Position numbers and translations under genes: made by a program
The notes under the pieces: generated by a model
Databases searched by the model: none
Seen by the model: the letters and a program-made list of their open reading frames with translations, nothing else
What the model was told of the DNA's origin: nothing
Assembly: GCA_016125075.1 (NCBI GenBank)
Contig: WGMO01000014.1
Span: 1-64,000, forward strand
Length of the DNA: 64,000 bases
Source: Terrimonas sp.
GTDB lineage: Bacteria; Bacteroidota; Bacteroidia; Chitinophagales; Chitinophagaceae
Reading direction: 5' to 3'
Shown here: piece by piece, positions 1-7,308 of the stretch
Position numbering within the stretch: position 1 is the stretch's first letter
Layout of the letters: the number at the start of each line of letters is the position of its first letter

Positions 1-111
1 AGTTATTTGCTCTGGAATTAAAATCAATTCTTTCACTTTATTTTCAAAGTCTTCATAATTGTCAACTAAGATGCCATAAAGTGTATCAAGAGATTTATTG
101 ATTTCTGTCAT
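1..111 (-). CDS. Truncated hypothetical protein (N-terminal 37 codons)
   Basis: An ATG at 109-111 on the minus strand opens a frame that runs without a stop off the left edge of the window. The visible residues begin MTEINKSLDTLYGILVDNYE and are acidic and probably helical. There is no signal peptide or recognisable motif, so no function is proposed. It is the first of three minus-strand genes separated by long palindromes, and its start lies 23 bp from the first palindrome, as expected for a cassette-borne gene. The composition is AT-rich like the two genes to its right. It could be spurious, since only the start is visible. Confidence 0.5.
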   Translation of the reverse strand, partial: MTEINKSLDTLYGILVDNYEDFENKVKELILIPEQIT

Positions 112-133
112 AATGAGGTTGTCCTAAAATTAC

Positions 134-337
134 CGCTAACGTCCAGGCATTTGTGCTGTTGGGGGCTTCATCCCATCGTCGCCCCCGGCGACGGCAGCCG
201 AACGAAGAACTAAAGTAGAGATTTTATTCAAAAGCTAAATAGTAAATGTTAAGCCCGTACAAAAAGCTGAGCAGCGAACCGAACGATGAAAGACGCTATT
301 CGTCAGCCCCAATAGCACAAATGCGGCTGTTGGCTGC
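134..337. repeat. Imperfect ~200-bp palindrome 1 (cassette-boundary-like)
   Basis: The left arm (134-166) and right arm (306-337) are inverted copies: GCATTTGTGCTGTTGGGG on the left matches GCCCCAATAGCACAAATGC on the right. The outer tips read GCTAACG and GTTGGC. The 140-bp centre contains ACAAAAAGCTGAG at 259-271, which recurs exactly inside the second palindrome. The size, position between genes and shared motifs recall integron attC sites, but the tips do not match the classical RYYYAAC/GTTRRRY cores. Confidence 0.7.
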
Positions 338-342
338 TGTAT

Positions 343-969
343 TTAATTTTCTCCATCTAAAACTTTCAATATATCTTCTTTAGTCTTGTTCATAAAAGCT
401 CCAGTCCACACTTTATATGTTGTGTCAGTTTGATTATCGTAGAACTGCTTCAGTACTTTATTTCCTTCTTCTTGATGACCGAGAAAAATTAGACTAACAC
501 CTTTACTCATTACTACTACTTCATACGTTGTTATATTTTTCTTGCTCATTGTGTCTAATACTGTGTCACATAGCGTTAAAGTCTTTTTGAAATAATTGTC
601 TGCCGAAGTTGTGTCGCCTAACCTGTAATAAAATGTGGCAATTAAAAAATAGTAGTAAGGAGATTTGTTTAGTTTTAAAATTTCTTTTCCGGTCGTTATT
701 GCCTTGTCATACTGTTTGAGTTGACCTTGAAGAGAAAGTTTGTTCCAGTAAGCTATAAAATAATTGCTGTCAATATTAATTGCTTCGTCAAGTAATAAAA
801 TTGCTTTTTGAGAACTGTCGTCGTTCATATATCTTATTAAGTTCATCGCACTATCATTGAGTTGTTTTGCCTTATCGTTAACGATGTGTTTTTTGGTTTC
901 ATTACTTTTCTGTCCGCAAGCAACAGGAGTCAAAAGGATAATGAATATTGAGAATTTCGGAGTGGTCAT
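343..969 (-). CDS. TPR-repeat lipoprotein
   Basis: A 208-residue protein with an N-terminal hydrophobic segment ending in a lipobox-like PVAC-G, so Cys18 is the probable lipidation site and the protein is probably membrane-anchored. The body has tetratricopeptide-like helical pairs from about residue 35 to 160 (for example YFIAYWNKLSLQGQLKQYDK and SPYYYFLIATFYYRLGDTTS), which usually mediate protein contacts. The specific role is unknown. The stop lies 6 bp from palindrome 1 and the start 7 bp from palindrome 2, so the gene fills the space between the two with no room for its own promoter, as in a gene cassette. The gene is strongly AT-rich compared with the core genes to the right. Confidence 0.8.
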   Translation of the reverse strand: MTTPKFSIFIILLTPVACGQKSNETKKHIVNDKAKQLNDSAMNLIRYMNDDSSQKAILLLDEAINIDSNYFIAYWNKLSLQGQLKQYDKAITTGKEILKLNKSPYYYFLIATFYYRLGDTTSADNYFKKTLTLCDTVLDTMSKKNITTYEVVVMSKGVSLIFLGHQEEGNKVLKQFYDNQTDTTYKVWTGAFMNKTKEDILKVLDGEN

Positions 970-975
970 AATATA

Positions 976-1176
976 GCAGCCAACGTTGAAGCATTGGCGA
1001 TGTGGCGGTAATCTGTGTTCCGTCTGCCCAGTACCGCTGCTGATTAAAGATACAAAAACTGATTGTTAATTCTGTTGCTCAGCTTTATTCATCGGCTGGA
1101 ACTGGAGCTGAATACTGAACAAAAAGCTGAGAATATTTTCGTCGCCCCGCCATATTGCCAATGCAATGTTGGCAGC
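976..1176. repeat. Imperfect ~200-bp palindrome 2 (cassette-boundary-like)
   Basis: The left arm (976-1008) begins GCAGCCAACGTTG and continues CATTGGCGATGTGGCGG. The right arm (1147-1176) is its imperfect inverse, CCGCCATATTGCCAATG followed by CAATGTTGGCAGC. Inside, ACAAAAAGCTGAG at 1119-1131 repeats the motif of palindrome 1, and CTCAGCTTT near 1079 is its inverse, giving an inner hairpin. The arms differ in sequence from palindrome 1 but the size (201 versus 204 bp) and layout match. Confidence 0.7.
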
Positions 1177-1183
1177 AGTATTG

Positions 1184-2656
1184 TTAAACTATTTCATTTG
1201 CTATAATTGTCAAGCCAATTTTAACTATGTCTCGTATGTAGGCTTCTAAATTACGCAGATGAGGTGTGGAATCTCCTTCCAAAGAAATAGTAAATGGTTT
1301 CATGTTGATTGGAATTGTTGTTTTGTCTTCTTTGTTTTCTGGTTGATATTCCAAGAATTCTAAAAATGACCCCACTGCAATTACTGAATCATCGTAGCTA
1401 AAATGGTGAACAGAAATAATCAAATCGTATCTTTTATTTTCTGCAACAGTAAATTGTATCTTAAACCAACCTCTTGGTAGGAACTTATTAAAATAGTAAT
1501 TATGAATAGTTGCGTATTCAGCAATCTGCTGAGTATGCCAAAAATATTTTTCGTCCTCGGGGAAAACACTTTCAAGTCTTATTTTGGCTTTTTCATAGGG
1601 AATAATTGCAAACAAATCTTGTCGAATAGCTCCCAAAAGTTGGTAAATGTTATCAAAAACTAACTTTCTATTTTTATCAAGGGTGTTTTGTCTTTGTTCC
1701 CTTATTCTTGAGCTAAGAACATTTACTTTTTCACTAAATAACTTTGCAACATCTTCAAATGAGGCTTCTGTTTTTTCAGATTTATAGTTAAGGGCATTTT
1801 CAATATTTCGTTTTTGAACGTTTGAAAAGAATGTTACCAAACTTTGTGGCTCACCAACATCGGCTTTTTCTAATGCGTCAATGTAAGATACCTTTTCTTC
1901 TCTTTTTACTGTAAAAGGAAAAAGGCCTCCTCTAATTAAAATTAGGCTGGCTAATAACCGAGCAATTCTACCGTTACCATCTTGGAAGGGATGAATTTGA
2001 GTAAATGCGTGATGCACCCAAGCTGAAATAACAATTGGGTTTATACCCTTTTCTTGTAACTCAAAATGAATTTCGATTAGCTTATCCATTTCTGAGTCCA
2101 CTTGTATGGGAGGACAATATTTAATTATTTTGCCATCCTCTCTTTTCGGATTATTCTCATGCTTTTTGAATTCACCTTTTAGTAGCTCCACATTTACTCT
2201 TTGTCCAAGTGAATTTATCGCAACTGTGAAATCTTGGTGCTTTGTGATTAATTGATGAAGTTGTTTGATAAAGCTTATTGATAATGGTCTTTCATTTTTC
2301 ACTAATTCAAAAATGAAATCCATTGCGTCAAAATGGCTTTTTAAATACCCCATTAGTTGTTGTGGAGGGATATTAGTATCATCATGGCTTAGATATGATT
2401 CGACAAAGCCTTCTTTAATGAAGGTTTCTGTTATCCCTTCACTTAAATCATAGAGTTTTTCAACAACTCCAGTTTCAATTGCATGCTGCCTTTTAAGTCG
2501 CTCTAAAAATTCCTCATAGTCAGAGTTACCCTCCTTTAGTTCGTTGCGACGTCGAAACCAACTTGGGGTTAAGTCGTCAAGTATAGATGTGTCAACCTGT
2601 GTCCATGCAGCCGAAAATTGTATTGGCTGCCAAAGCTCTGTAATTTGCTCACTCAT
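1184..2656 (-). CDS. Fic-domain protein (probable AMP transferase)
   Basis: A 490-residue cytosolic protein. The Fic core motif HPFQDGNGRIAR begins at His222, with all catalytic and nucleotide-binding positions present. Fic enzymes usually transfer AMP from ATP onto Ser, Thr or Tyr hydroxyls of target proteins. TGVVEK at residues 62-67 fits the (S/T)xxxE(G/N) inhibitory helix of class II Fic proteins placed before the core, except that Lys follows the Glu. The C-terminal 200 residues are not recognised and may bind the target. The gene starts 22 bp from a GCTGCCAACA motif and stops 8 bp from palindrome 2. No antitoxin gene is adjacent, which fits self-inhibition. Composition is AT-rich, consistent with transfer. 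Confidence 0.88.
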   Translation of the reverse strand: MSEQITELWQPIQFSAAWTQVDTSILDDLTPSWFRRRNELKEGNSDYEEFLERLKRQHAIETGVVEKLYDLSEGITETFIKEGFVESYLSHDDTNIPPQQLMGYLKSHFDAMDFIFELVKNERPLSISFIKQLHQLITKHQDFTVAINSLGQRVNVELLKGEFKKHENNPKREDGKIIKYCPPIQVDSEMDKLIEIHFELQEKGINPIVISAWVHHAFTQIHPFQDGNGRIARLLASLILIRGGLFPFTVKREEKVSYIDALEKADVGEPQSLVTFFSNVQKRNIENALNYKSEKTEASFEDVAKLFSEKVNVLSSRIREQRQNTLDKNRKLVFDNIYQLLGAIRQDLFAIIPYEKAKIRLESVFPEDEKYFWHTQQIAEYATIHNYYFNKFLPRGWFKIQFTVAENKRYDLIISVHHFSYDDSVIAVGSFLEFLEYQPENKEDKTTIPINMKPFTISLEGDSTPHLRNLEAYIRDIVKIGLTIIANEIV

Positions 2657-2677
2657 AGTTTGATGTGGTTTTATATT

Positions 2678-2725
2678 GCTGCCAACACTACAATTTATGA
2701 TATAAGACGTTGTTTATCAAAAAAT
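2678..2725. repeat. Orphan cassette-boundary half-site
   Basis: GCTGCCAACA at 2678-2687 matches the outer tip of the palindromes (GCAGCCAACG, and GCTGCCAACATTG on the inverse strand), but no second arm follows within 200 bp. The next bases include ACGTTG. It may be the end of the array or a decayed site. This is a short match and could be chance. Confidence 0.4.
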
Positions 2726-3086
2726 GTAATGATGATATTCAATAAATTAATATTATACATTTTGTATTGTTATTAGTACAATCCGTTTTACAATAATCTG
2801 GTATCCTGAATAAAATTCGTCTTGAAATATATGCAAAAAACCACGGGTATCTAGCGCACTTCGTGCACCTCAGTCCCATTTTTCTTTTTCAAATTAATGC
2901 TGCTGAATGACTTATGCATATTTAAAGGTATCATGATAGGAGAGTATCATGATGGTTCCTGCTTACATAAATTTAAAAAATTTGACCCAACGAATGGCTC
3001 AACTAAGCTGTTTTTTTTGTATTAATTCTATGGGCTAAGTGATTTTACTTATCACTGGCATTTGAGGGTCTATCAGATATTGATTT

Positions 3087-3420
3087 TGCCCGGGACTGGA
3101 TTATTTACAATGATCCTTTTGGGTGGCTTACTCAATGCCATTGCACCGCCTTCGGCGTTGCAGGTCATTTTCATTTGTACGCTTTTGCGAACGGTTCTCA
3201 ACGCTACCAAATGAAGGTTACTGGCACTGGATTATTTTCAATGATCCTTTTGGGAGGCTTACTCAATGCCTTTGCACCGCTTCCAAATGAAGGTTACTGG
3301 CACTGGATTATTTTCAATGATCCTAATGGGGGGCTTACTCAATGCCTTTGCACCGCCTTCGGCGTTGCGGGTCATTTTCATTTGTACGCTTTTGCAAACG
3401 GTTTGCAACGCTTCCAAATG
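3087..3420. repeat. Three degenerate tandem repeats starting with a tRNA-Leu 3'-end fragment
   Basis: Copies start near 3095, 3225 and 3301, each with CTGGATTATTT, then CAATGATCCT, GGCTTACTCAATGCC and TTGCACCGC. Copies 1 and 3 are about 120-130 bp and carry GCCTTCGGCGTTGC and CATTTTCATTTGTACGCTTTTGC; copy 2 is 76 bp and has lost that middle part. The first copy opens with TGCCCGGGACTGGATT (3087-3102), which differs at one base from the tRNA-Leu 3' end at 3455-3470. Confidence 0.75.
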
Positions 3421-3421
3421 A

Positions 3422-3454
3422 CAATGCCCTTCCAACTTCGTTGGAAAGGCATTG
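3422..3454 (-). terminator. Hairpin abutting the tRNA-Leu 3' end
   Basis: A near-perfect stem (CAATGCC, TTCCAAC / GTTGGAA, GGCATTG) with a 3-base loop directly follows the tRNA on the minus strand. It could stop transcription or guide 3' processing. There is no T-run after it, so a classical intrinsic terminator is not certain. Confidence 0.5.
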
Positions 3455-3538
3455 TGCCCGAGACTGGATTCGAACCAGCACGCCGTTTCCAGCGCCACCA
3501 CCTCAAGGTGGTGCGTCTACCAATTTCGCCACCCGGGC
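3455..3538 (-). tRNA. tRNA-Leu (anticodon GAG)
   Basis: An 84-nt class II tRNA. The acceptor stem GCCCGGG pairs with CTCGGGC (one G-U), the D-loop region contains AATTGGTAGACGC, and the anticodon arm CCACC-TTGAGGT-GGTGG gives GAG. There is a long variable arm and the T-arm has GGTTCGAATCC. The gene ends in discriminator A without encoded CCA. Its 3' end is partly duplicated at 3087-3102. Confidence 0.95.
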
Positions 3539-3556
3539 CCCTTTGGGAGGGCAAAT

Positions 3557-4720
3557 TTAACGGGTTTCATTGTGCAAAACAATTCTGAAACAGGTTCCTT
3601 TGCCGGGCTCGGAATATTTTACATATAATTCACCCCGGTGATACTGCTCAATGATCCGCTTCGACAGGCTCAAACCCAGTCCCCAGCCTCTTTTCTTGGT
3701 CGTAAACCCGGGCTTGAAGATTTTTTGTACATTCTTACTGCTGATGCCCTTTCCGGTATCGCTTACATCAATAAAAACCTTTTCCTGCACCTTCCGGATA
3801 TCTACCCTGATATCGCCCCGGCCCTCCAGTGCATCGAGCGCATTCTTTAACAAATTCTCGATTACCCAGTCAAAGAGGGGCCCCGATACCTTCGACAATA
3901 TGCTGTTCTCCCCATGCGTGTCCAGGCTAAAATGGACCTTGCCCGCCGCTCTTTTCTTCATATAATCCATCATATCGCTGACCTGCACAATAATATCCCT
4001 TTCTTCCAGCTGCGGGGTACTCCCGATCTTGCCAAACCGGTCCGATACCAGCCGCAAACGGCTCACATCCTTCTCCAGCTCCCCCACGATCTTTTCATTG
4101 GCAGGGTCTTCTTTCATCATTTCCACCCATCCCTCCAGCGAGGATACCGGTGTGCCCAGCTGGTGCGCCGTTTCCTTGGCCATACCCGCCCATACCTGGT
4201 TCTGCTGCGAACGGTGGTTGCTGCGCAAGGCAAGGATGGTGACGATGATAAACAACGTTACGATGATCAGCTGGATGATGGGGTAGTAGCGCACTTCGCT
4301 CTGCAACTGGGTATTGCCGTAATAATATTTGTTATAGGTCACCGGGTTGGAGGTGATCTCCACCCGCACAGGATCGTGCAGGGTCCTGAATGCCGCTATT
4401 TTTTTTTGGAGATAGAGACTGTCCTTCGCAATGGCTGCCGAATCCAGGTTGGTATAGATACCCGTGGGCTGGTCATTCTCGTCGGTTTCGATGATGGGGA
4501 TCTCCTTGTTTTCCACAGCGATACGGTTGGTGAAATTGATCACATCATCATCATTGGTCAGCGCCTTGATCTTGAGCGATTCGGCAAAACTGGTCACTTT
4601 TTCCTTCTCTTCTTTGGCAATCTTGTCGGAGAGGTATTTCGAATAAAAAATAGTCCCCGTTACGATCACCATGGCCACTACAGCCAGGAGGGTCCTCCAG
4701 TTCAATAATTGCTGAAACAT
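3557..4720 (-). CDS. Membrane sensor histidine kinase
   Basis: A 387-residue kinase. Transmembrane helices at about 11-30 and 148-166 bracket a periplasmic sensor domain of about 115 residues. The phospho-acceptor motif ETAHQLGTPVSSLEGW has His186, and the ATP-binding domain shows ENLLKNALDA (N box), DTGKGI (G1) and GWGLGLSLSKRI (G2). It would autophosphorylate and pass phosphate to a response regulator, but none is encoded nearby, so it is an orphan. The His motif type (HQLGTP) is common in Bacteroidota kinases. It is divergent from the glycosyltransferase gene at 4782 and ends 19 bp from the tRNA-Leu 5' end. The signal sensed is unknown. Confidence 0.92.
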   Translation of the reverse strand: MFQQLLNWRTLLAVVAMVIVTGTIFYSKYLSDKIAKEEKEKVTSFAESLKIKALTNDDDVINFTNRIAVENKEIPIIETDENDQPTGIYTNLDSAAIAKDSLYLQKKIAAFRTLHDPVRVEITSNPVTYNKYYYGNTQLQSEVRYYPIIQLIIVTLFIIVTILALRSNHRSQQNQVWAGMAKETAHQLGTPVSSLEGWVEMMKEDPANEKIVGELEKDVSRLRLVSDRFGKIGSTPQLEERDIIVQVSDMMDYMKKRAAGKVHFSLDTHGENSILSKVSGPLFDWVIENLLKNALDALEGRGDIRVDIRKVQEKVFIDVSDTGKGISSKNVQKIFKPGFTTKKRGWGLGLSLSKRIIEQYHRGELYVKYSEPGKGTCFRIVLHNETR

Positions 4721-4754
4721 GTTCCGAATTTAGCAAGGATAACGCGGCTTCCCT

Positions 4755-4762
4755 TATTTTTG
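4755..4762 (+). promoter_or_regulatory. Probable -7 box (TATTTTTG) of the glycosyltransferase gene
   Basis: TATTTTTG matches the Bacteroidota TAnnTTTG -7 consensus and lies 20 bp before the TTG start at 4782. No clear -33 TTTG is seen at the expected distance. Confidence 0.5.
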
Positions 4763-4781
4763 AACAAATTAATTTATCGTA

Positions 4782-5816
4782 TTGAATACGGAACCGACAT
4801 TGGCCATTGTGATACTGAACTGGAATGGTAAAGCCCACCTGGAACGTTTCCTGCCATCGGTGCTCGCCTCTACTTATTCCCCTAAAAGGATCATCGTTGC
4901 CGATAATGGTTCCACTGATGATTCGATGGAATGGCTCGTATCCGCCTATCCTACTGTAGAAAGAATACTGCTGGAAAGCAATTTCGGTTTTGCGAAAGGG
5001 TATAATAAAGCGCTGAAAAAAGTGGAGGCTGATTATTATGTGCTCCTCAATTCGGATGTGGAAGTGCAACCGGGCTGGATCGAACCCGTCATCAAACTGA
5101 TGGAATCGGATCAAAGCATCGCCGCCTGCCAGCCCAAGATACTGTCCTGCCAGGACCGGCAAAGCTTTGATTATGCCGGCGCGGCCGGGGGATGGATCGA
5201 TGCCTATGGTTACCCCTTTGCCAAAGGAAGGGTTTTTGATACCCGCGAAACTGACCATGGCCAGTATGATCAGCCGTCCCCGGTTTTCTGGGCCAGCGGT
5301 GCCGCTCTCTTTATCCGTTCTCATATCTTTCATGAAATGGGTGGGTTTGATGGCTTCTTTTTTGCCCATATGGAAGAGATCGATCTCTGCTGGCGGTTCC
5401 AATTGGCCGGTTACCAGGTATTTTCCTGCCCGCAATCCGTGGTCTACCACCTGGGGGGTGGCACCCTGCCACATGGCAATACTTTAAAGACTTTTTTGAA
5501 TTTCAGGAATAATCTCGTGATGTTATACAAGAACTGGCCCTGGCGGGTAAAATTTTGGAAGATCCCTTTCCGTGTTTTTCTCGATGCTGTATCGGCCTGG
5601 AAAGGGCTCTTATCCGGGCAACCGGGTTATTTTCGCGCCGTCCTGCGTGCACATTTTGCTTTTTTGCAATGGGTCTGCTTTAAAAAGAAAACATCGGTAT
5701 TCCCGCAAAAAACAAAGGGTACATTGCAGGGTGTTTACCCCGGCAATCTTGTTTGGCAGTATTTTATCAGAAAGAAACGGGTTTTTGCCGAAATTGTCAG
5801 TAAGTCCGCTGAATAA
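4782..5816 (+). CDS. Family 2 glycosyltransferase (rhamnosyltransferase-like)
   Basis: A 344-residue inverting GT-A transferase. The N-terminus IVILNWNGKAHLERF, the nucleotide-binding DNGSTDDS near 45, the DxD-like NSDVEV near 90, and MEEIDLCWR near 190 (acceptor and catalytic region) are those of the WbbL-like group that adds sugars such as rhamnose to surface polysaccharide. The C-terminal part is basic and hydrophobic and may contact the membrane. Translation appears to start at a TTG, since no in-frame ATG precedes the first conserved strand. It is a single gene with no polysaccharide cluster around it, so donor and acceptor cannot be named. Confidence 0.88.
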   Translation: MNTEPTLAIVILNWNGKAHLERFLPSVLASTYSPKRIIVADNGSTDDSMEWLVSAYPTVERILLESNFGFAKGYNKALKKVEADYYVLLNSDVEVQPGWIEPVIKLMESDQSIAACQPKILSCQDRQSFDYAGAAGGWIDAYGYPFAKGRVFDTRETDHGQYDQPSPVFWASGAALFIRSHIFHEMGGFDGFFFAHMEEIDLCWRFQLAGYQVFSCPQSVVYHLGGGTLPHGNTLKTFLNFRNNLVMLYKNWPWRVKFWKIPFRVFLDAVSAWKGLLSGQPGYFRAVLRAHFAFLQWVCFKKKTSVFPQKTKGTLQGVYPGNLVWQYFIRKKRVFAEIVSKSAE

Positions 5817-5831
5817 TTAAAATCTAACCAT

Positions 5832-5839
5832 TATTTTTG
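5832..5839 (+). promoter_or_regulatory. Probable -7 box (TATTTTTG) of the small membrane protein gene
   Basis: TATTTTTG lies 18 bp before the ATG at 5857 and matches TAnnTTTG. It sits just after the glycosyltransferase stop, so the small gene may have its own promoter. Confidence 0.45.
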
Positions 5840-5856
5840 CAGCACAATTGCTGATT

Positions 5857-6075
5857 ATGGATCAACACCAGGAATACCAGGAAGAACTACAGAAAGTACA
5901 GGATCGCGACTTTACCCATAACTGGGTATCTTCTTCGGCATTTTTATTTTACCTGCAGGTGGCCTGCGTCGTGGCCTTCCTGATCGGGGGTTCTTATATG
6001 CTTTCCACAAAGCGGTTTCATAAGCCCAATGTCAAGGTGCAGGAAAGCAGCCTGTATACACCAAAATATAAGTAA
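5857..6075 (+). CDS. Small single-pass membrane protein
   Basis: A 72-residue protein starting at the ATG at 5857 (MDQHQEYQEELQKVQDRDF); an upstream in-frame TTG at 5848 is less likely. There is a charged N-terminal segment of about 30 residues, one transmembrane helix at about 34-52 (FLFYLQVACVVAFLIGG), and a short basic tail. I do not recognise the family. It lies between a glycosyltransferase gene and tRNA genes with no operon partner, so no role is proposed. Confidence 0.7.
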   Translation: MDQHQEYQEELQKVQDRDFTHNWVSSSAFLFYLQVACVVAFLIGGSYMLSTKRFHKPNVKVQESSLYTPKYK

Positions 6076-6115
6076 TTTTTTAAGGGGGAATTTTCATGGG
6101 AATCGCTGATTTCCT

Positions 6116-6123
6116 TATTTTTG
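6116..6123 (+). promoter_or_regulatory. Probable -7 box (TATTTTTG) of the tRNA-Gly/tRNA-Leu unit
   Basis: TATTTTTG lies 20 bp upstream of the tRNA-Gly 5' end and matches the Bacteroidota TAnnTTTG box. The two tRNAs are 43 bp apart and share the terminator at 6349. Confidence 0.55.
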
Positions 6124-6143
6124 CACCCCTTTAGTTCTTTTAT

Positions 6144-6216
<73 letters not shown>

Positions 6217-6259
6217 CTCAGTCCTCCTGTACCAGCGGGGGGATTTTTTTTGATCACTA

Positions 6260-6345
6260 GCCCTGGTGGTGGAACTGGTAGACACGCAGGACTTAAAATC
6301 CTGTCTGCAGCAATGCGGGTGCGGGTTCAACTCCCGCCTGGGGCA
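6260..6345 (+). tRNA. tRNA-Leu (anticodon TAA)
   Basis: 86 nt, class II. The acceptor GCCCTGG pairs with CTGGGGC (two wobble pairs), the anticodon arm CAGGA-CTTAAAA-TCCTG gives TAA, and there is a long variable arm and a T-arm with GGTTCAACTCC. It is followed within 4 bp by a terminator hairpin. Confidence 0.95.
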
Positions 6346-6348
6346 CTC

Positions 6349-6373
6349 AAAGCGACTTCGGTCGCTTTTTTTT
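6349..6373 (+). terminator. Intrinsic terminator after the tRNA pair
   Basis: AAGCGAC-TTCG-GTCGCTT, a perfect stem with a UUCG-type loop, is followed by a run of T. It closes the tRNA-Gly/tRNA-Leu transcript. The opposing gene at 6372 ends inside its T-run. Confidence 0.9.
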
Positions 6374-7208
6374 ATTCTGCAAAGGAAAATGCATAATCAA
6401 TCCGGCCGATCAGTTTCTTTTCTTTGGTAAAATTCGCTTCCCTTATCTTCAGGCCCCGGCTATCGAACTGGTAACGCCAGATGATATACCCGACACGCGG
6501 ATTGGAAACGGTGGATATCTTCTGGATCATTTTCCCGTTTTCGCCATATTCAAACATGAAATCGGGGAGGAGCCGCCGCGCCCTGGTATTATATCTAACA
6601 ATATCGGTGAGTTGCCCCTTATCATTATAATAATAATAGACCACTTCACCCGCGCGGCCCCGCTTATAGGTGGTTTCTTCGGTGATATGCCCGTTTGCAT
6701 CTGTCTTGAACCGGAATTCCGTAGTATCATTTATATTGACCACCCTGATCATTTTTTGGGGTAGGCCTTCCTCATCATAGATCCAGGTATGCGTTTCGTT
6801 TTCGTCGATATTGACAGCTGTATCCAGCAAATTATTACTGATCATCGAAACCCTGCCGTTGACATCATATACATAACGGGTGGTATTAGTGTTGATAGAA
6901 GAGGAATCAACGGATTGTATAAGGCGGTTCTGTTCATCAAAGAAAAGCGTTTCCACCGAGCTTTGGTTGTCGCTGTTACGGGTGGTGGTAATTTTTCTGG
7001 CATCGGCATCGATCACCTGTTTTTCTGAAAAATCGGATACGGGCCGGTTATCCTGGTTATACCCTGTGGCAGTAATGGAAACTACTTTCAGTTGCAGGTA
7101 TAACTGGAACTGCCTGTTCGACTCTTCCGTTGCGCTAATATCATGATAGTATTGCTGTGCCAGCACGGGTAAGGGAAAGACACAAATTGCAAGGATAAAG
7201 GCTTTCAT
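6372..7208 (-). CDS. Secreted hypothetical protein with YD-like repeats
   Basis: 278 residues with a signal peptide (MKAFILAICVFPLPVLAQ, cleavage after about residue 17). The mature part is made of repeated short beta-hairpin units with aromatic-Asp/Asn-Gly turns, such as FFDEQNRL, YVYDVNGRV, WIYDEEGLP, FKTDANGHI, YYNDKGQL and FEYGENGKM, spaced about 20-40 residues. This resembles RHS/YD repeats, which often bind carbohydrate or form shells, but the protein lacks a toxin tip or RHS core. It is probably periplasmic or surface located. It is a single gene facing the tRNA terminator. Function unknown. Confidence 0.75.
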   Translation of the reverse strand: MKAFILAICVFPLPVLAQQYYHDISATEESNRQFQLYLQLKVVSITATGYNQDNRPVSDFSEKQVIDADARKITTTRNSDNQSSVETLFFDEQNRLIQSVDSSSINTNTTRYVYDVNGRVSMISNNLLDTAVNIDENETHTWIYDEEGLPQKMIRVVNINDTTEFRFKTDANGHITEETTYKRGRAGEVVYYYYNDKGQLTDIVRYNTRARRLLPDFMFEYGENGKMIQKISTVSNPRVGYIIWRYQFDSRGLKIREANFTKEKKLIGRIDYAFSFAE

Positions 7209-7308
7209 ACAGGCTGAATTGATTTATTCAAAATTAGCGGAATAATTGGGTAACGAAAAAGATACAATTGAATGTATAATTCTGCTTATTTTTAAAAAAA
7301 TTGATAAG

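Larger units (their letters stand above)
2657..3454. other. Non-coding stretch between Fic gene and tRNA-Leu
   Basis: About 800 bp with no credible gene. It holds the half-site at 2678, a pair of GTATCATGAT repeats (2928-2937 and 2944-2953) each containing the palindrome ATCATGAT, a small hairpin GCACTTCGTGC near 2860, and tandem repeats from 3087 onward. Short open frames inside the repeats have low-complexity, repetitive translations and are not genes. Confidence 0.7.

Noticed and set aside
134-1176. Classical integron attC sites
   Set aside because: The outer tips do not fit the RYYYAAC and GTTRRRY cores and no integrase is visible, so only cassette-like palindromes are claimed.
3087-3420. 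Possible CRISPR array
   Set aside because: Only three copies of unequal length (about 125, 76 and 120 bp) with no unique spacers of constant size and no cas genes.
3175-3588. 137-codon plus-strand open frame over the repeats and tRNA-Leu
   Set aside because: It is translated from tandem repeats and the antisense of the tRNA; the protein is repetitive and matches nothing.
4551-5474. 307-codon minus-strand open frame
   Set aside because: It lies antisense to the glycosyltransferase and overlaps the histidine kinase start; its translation has no family features.
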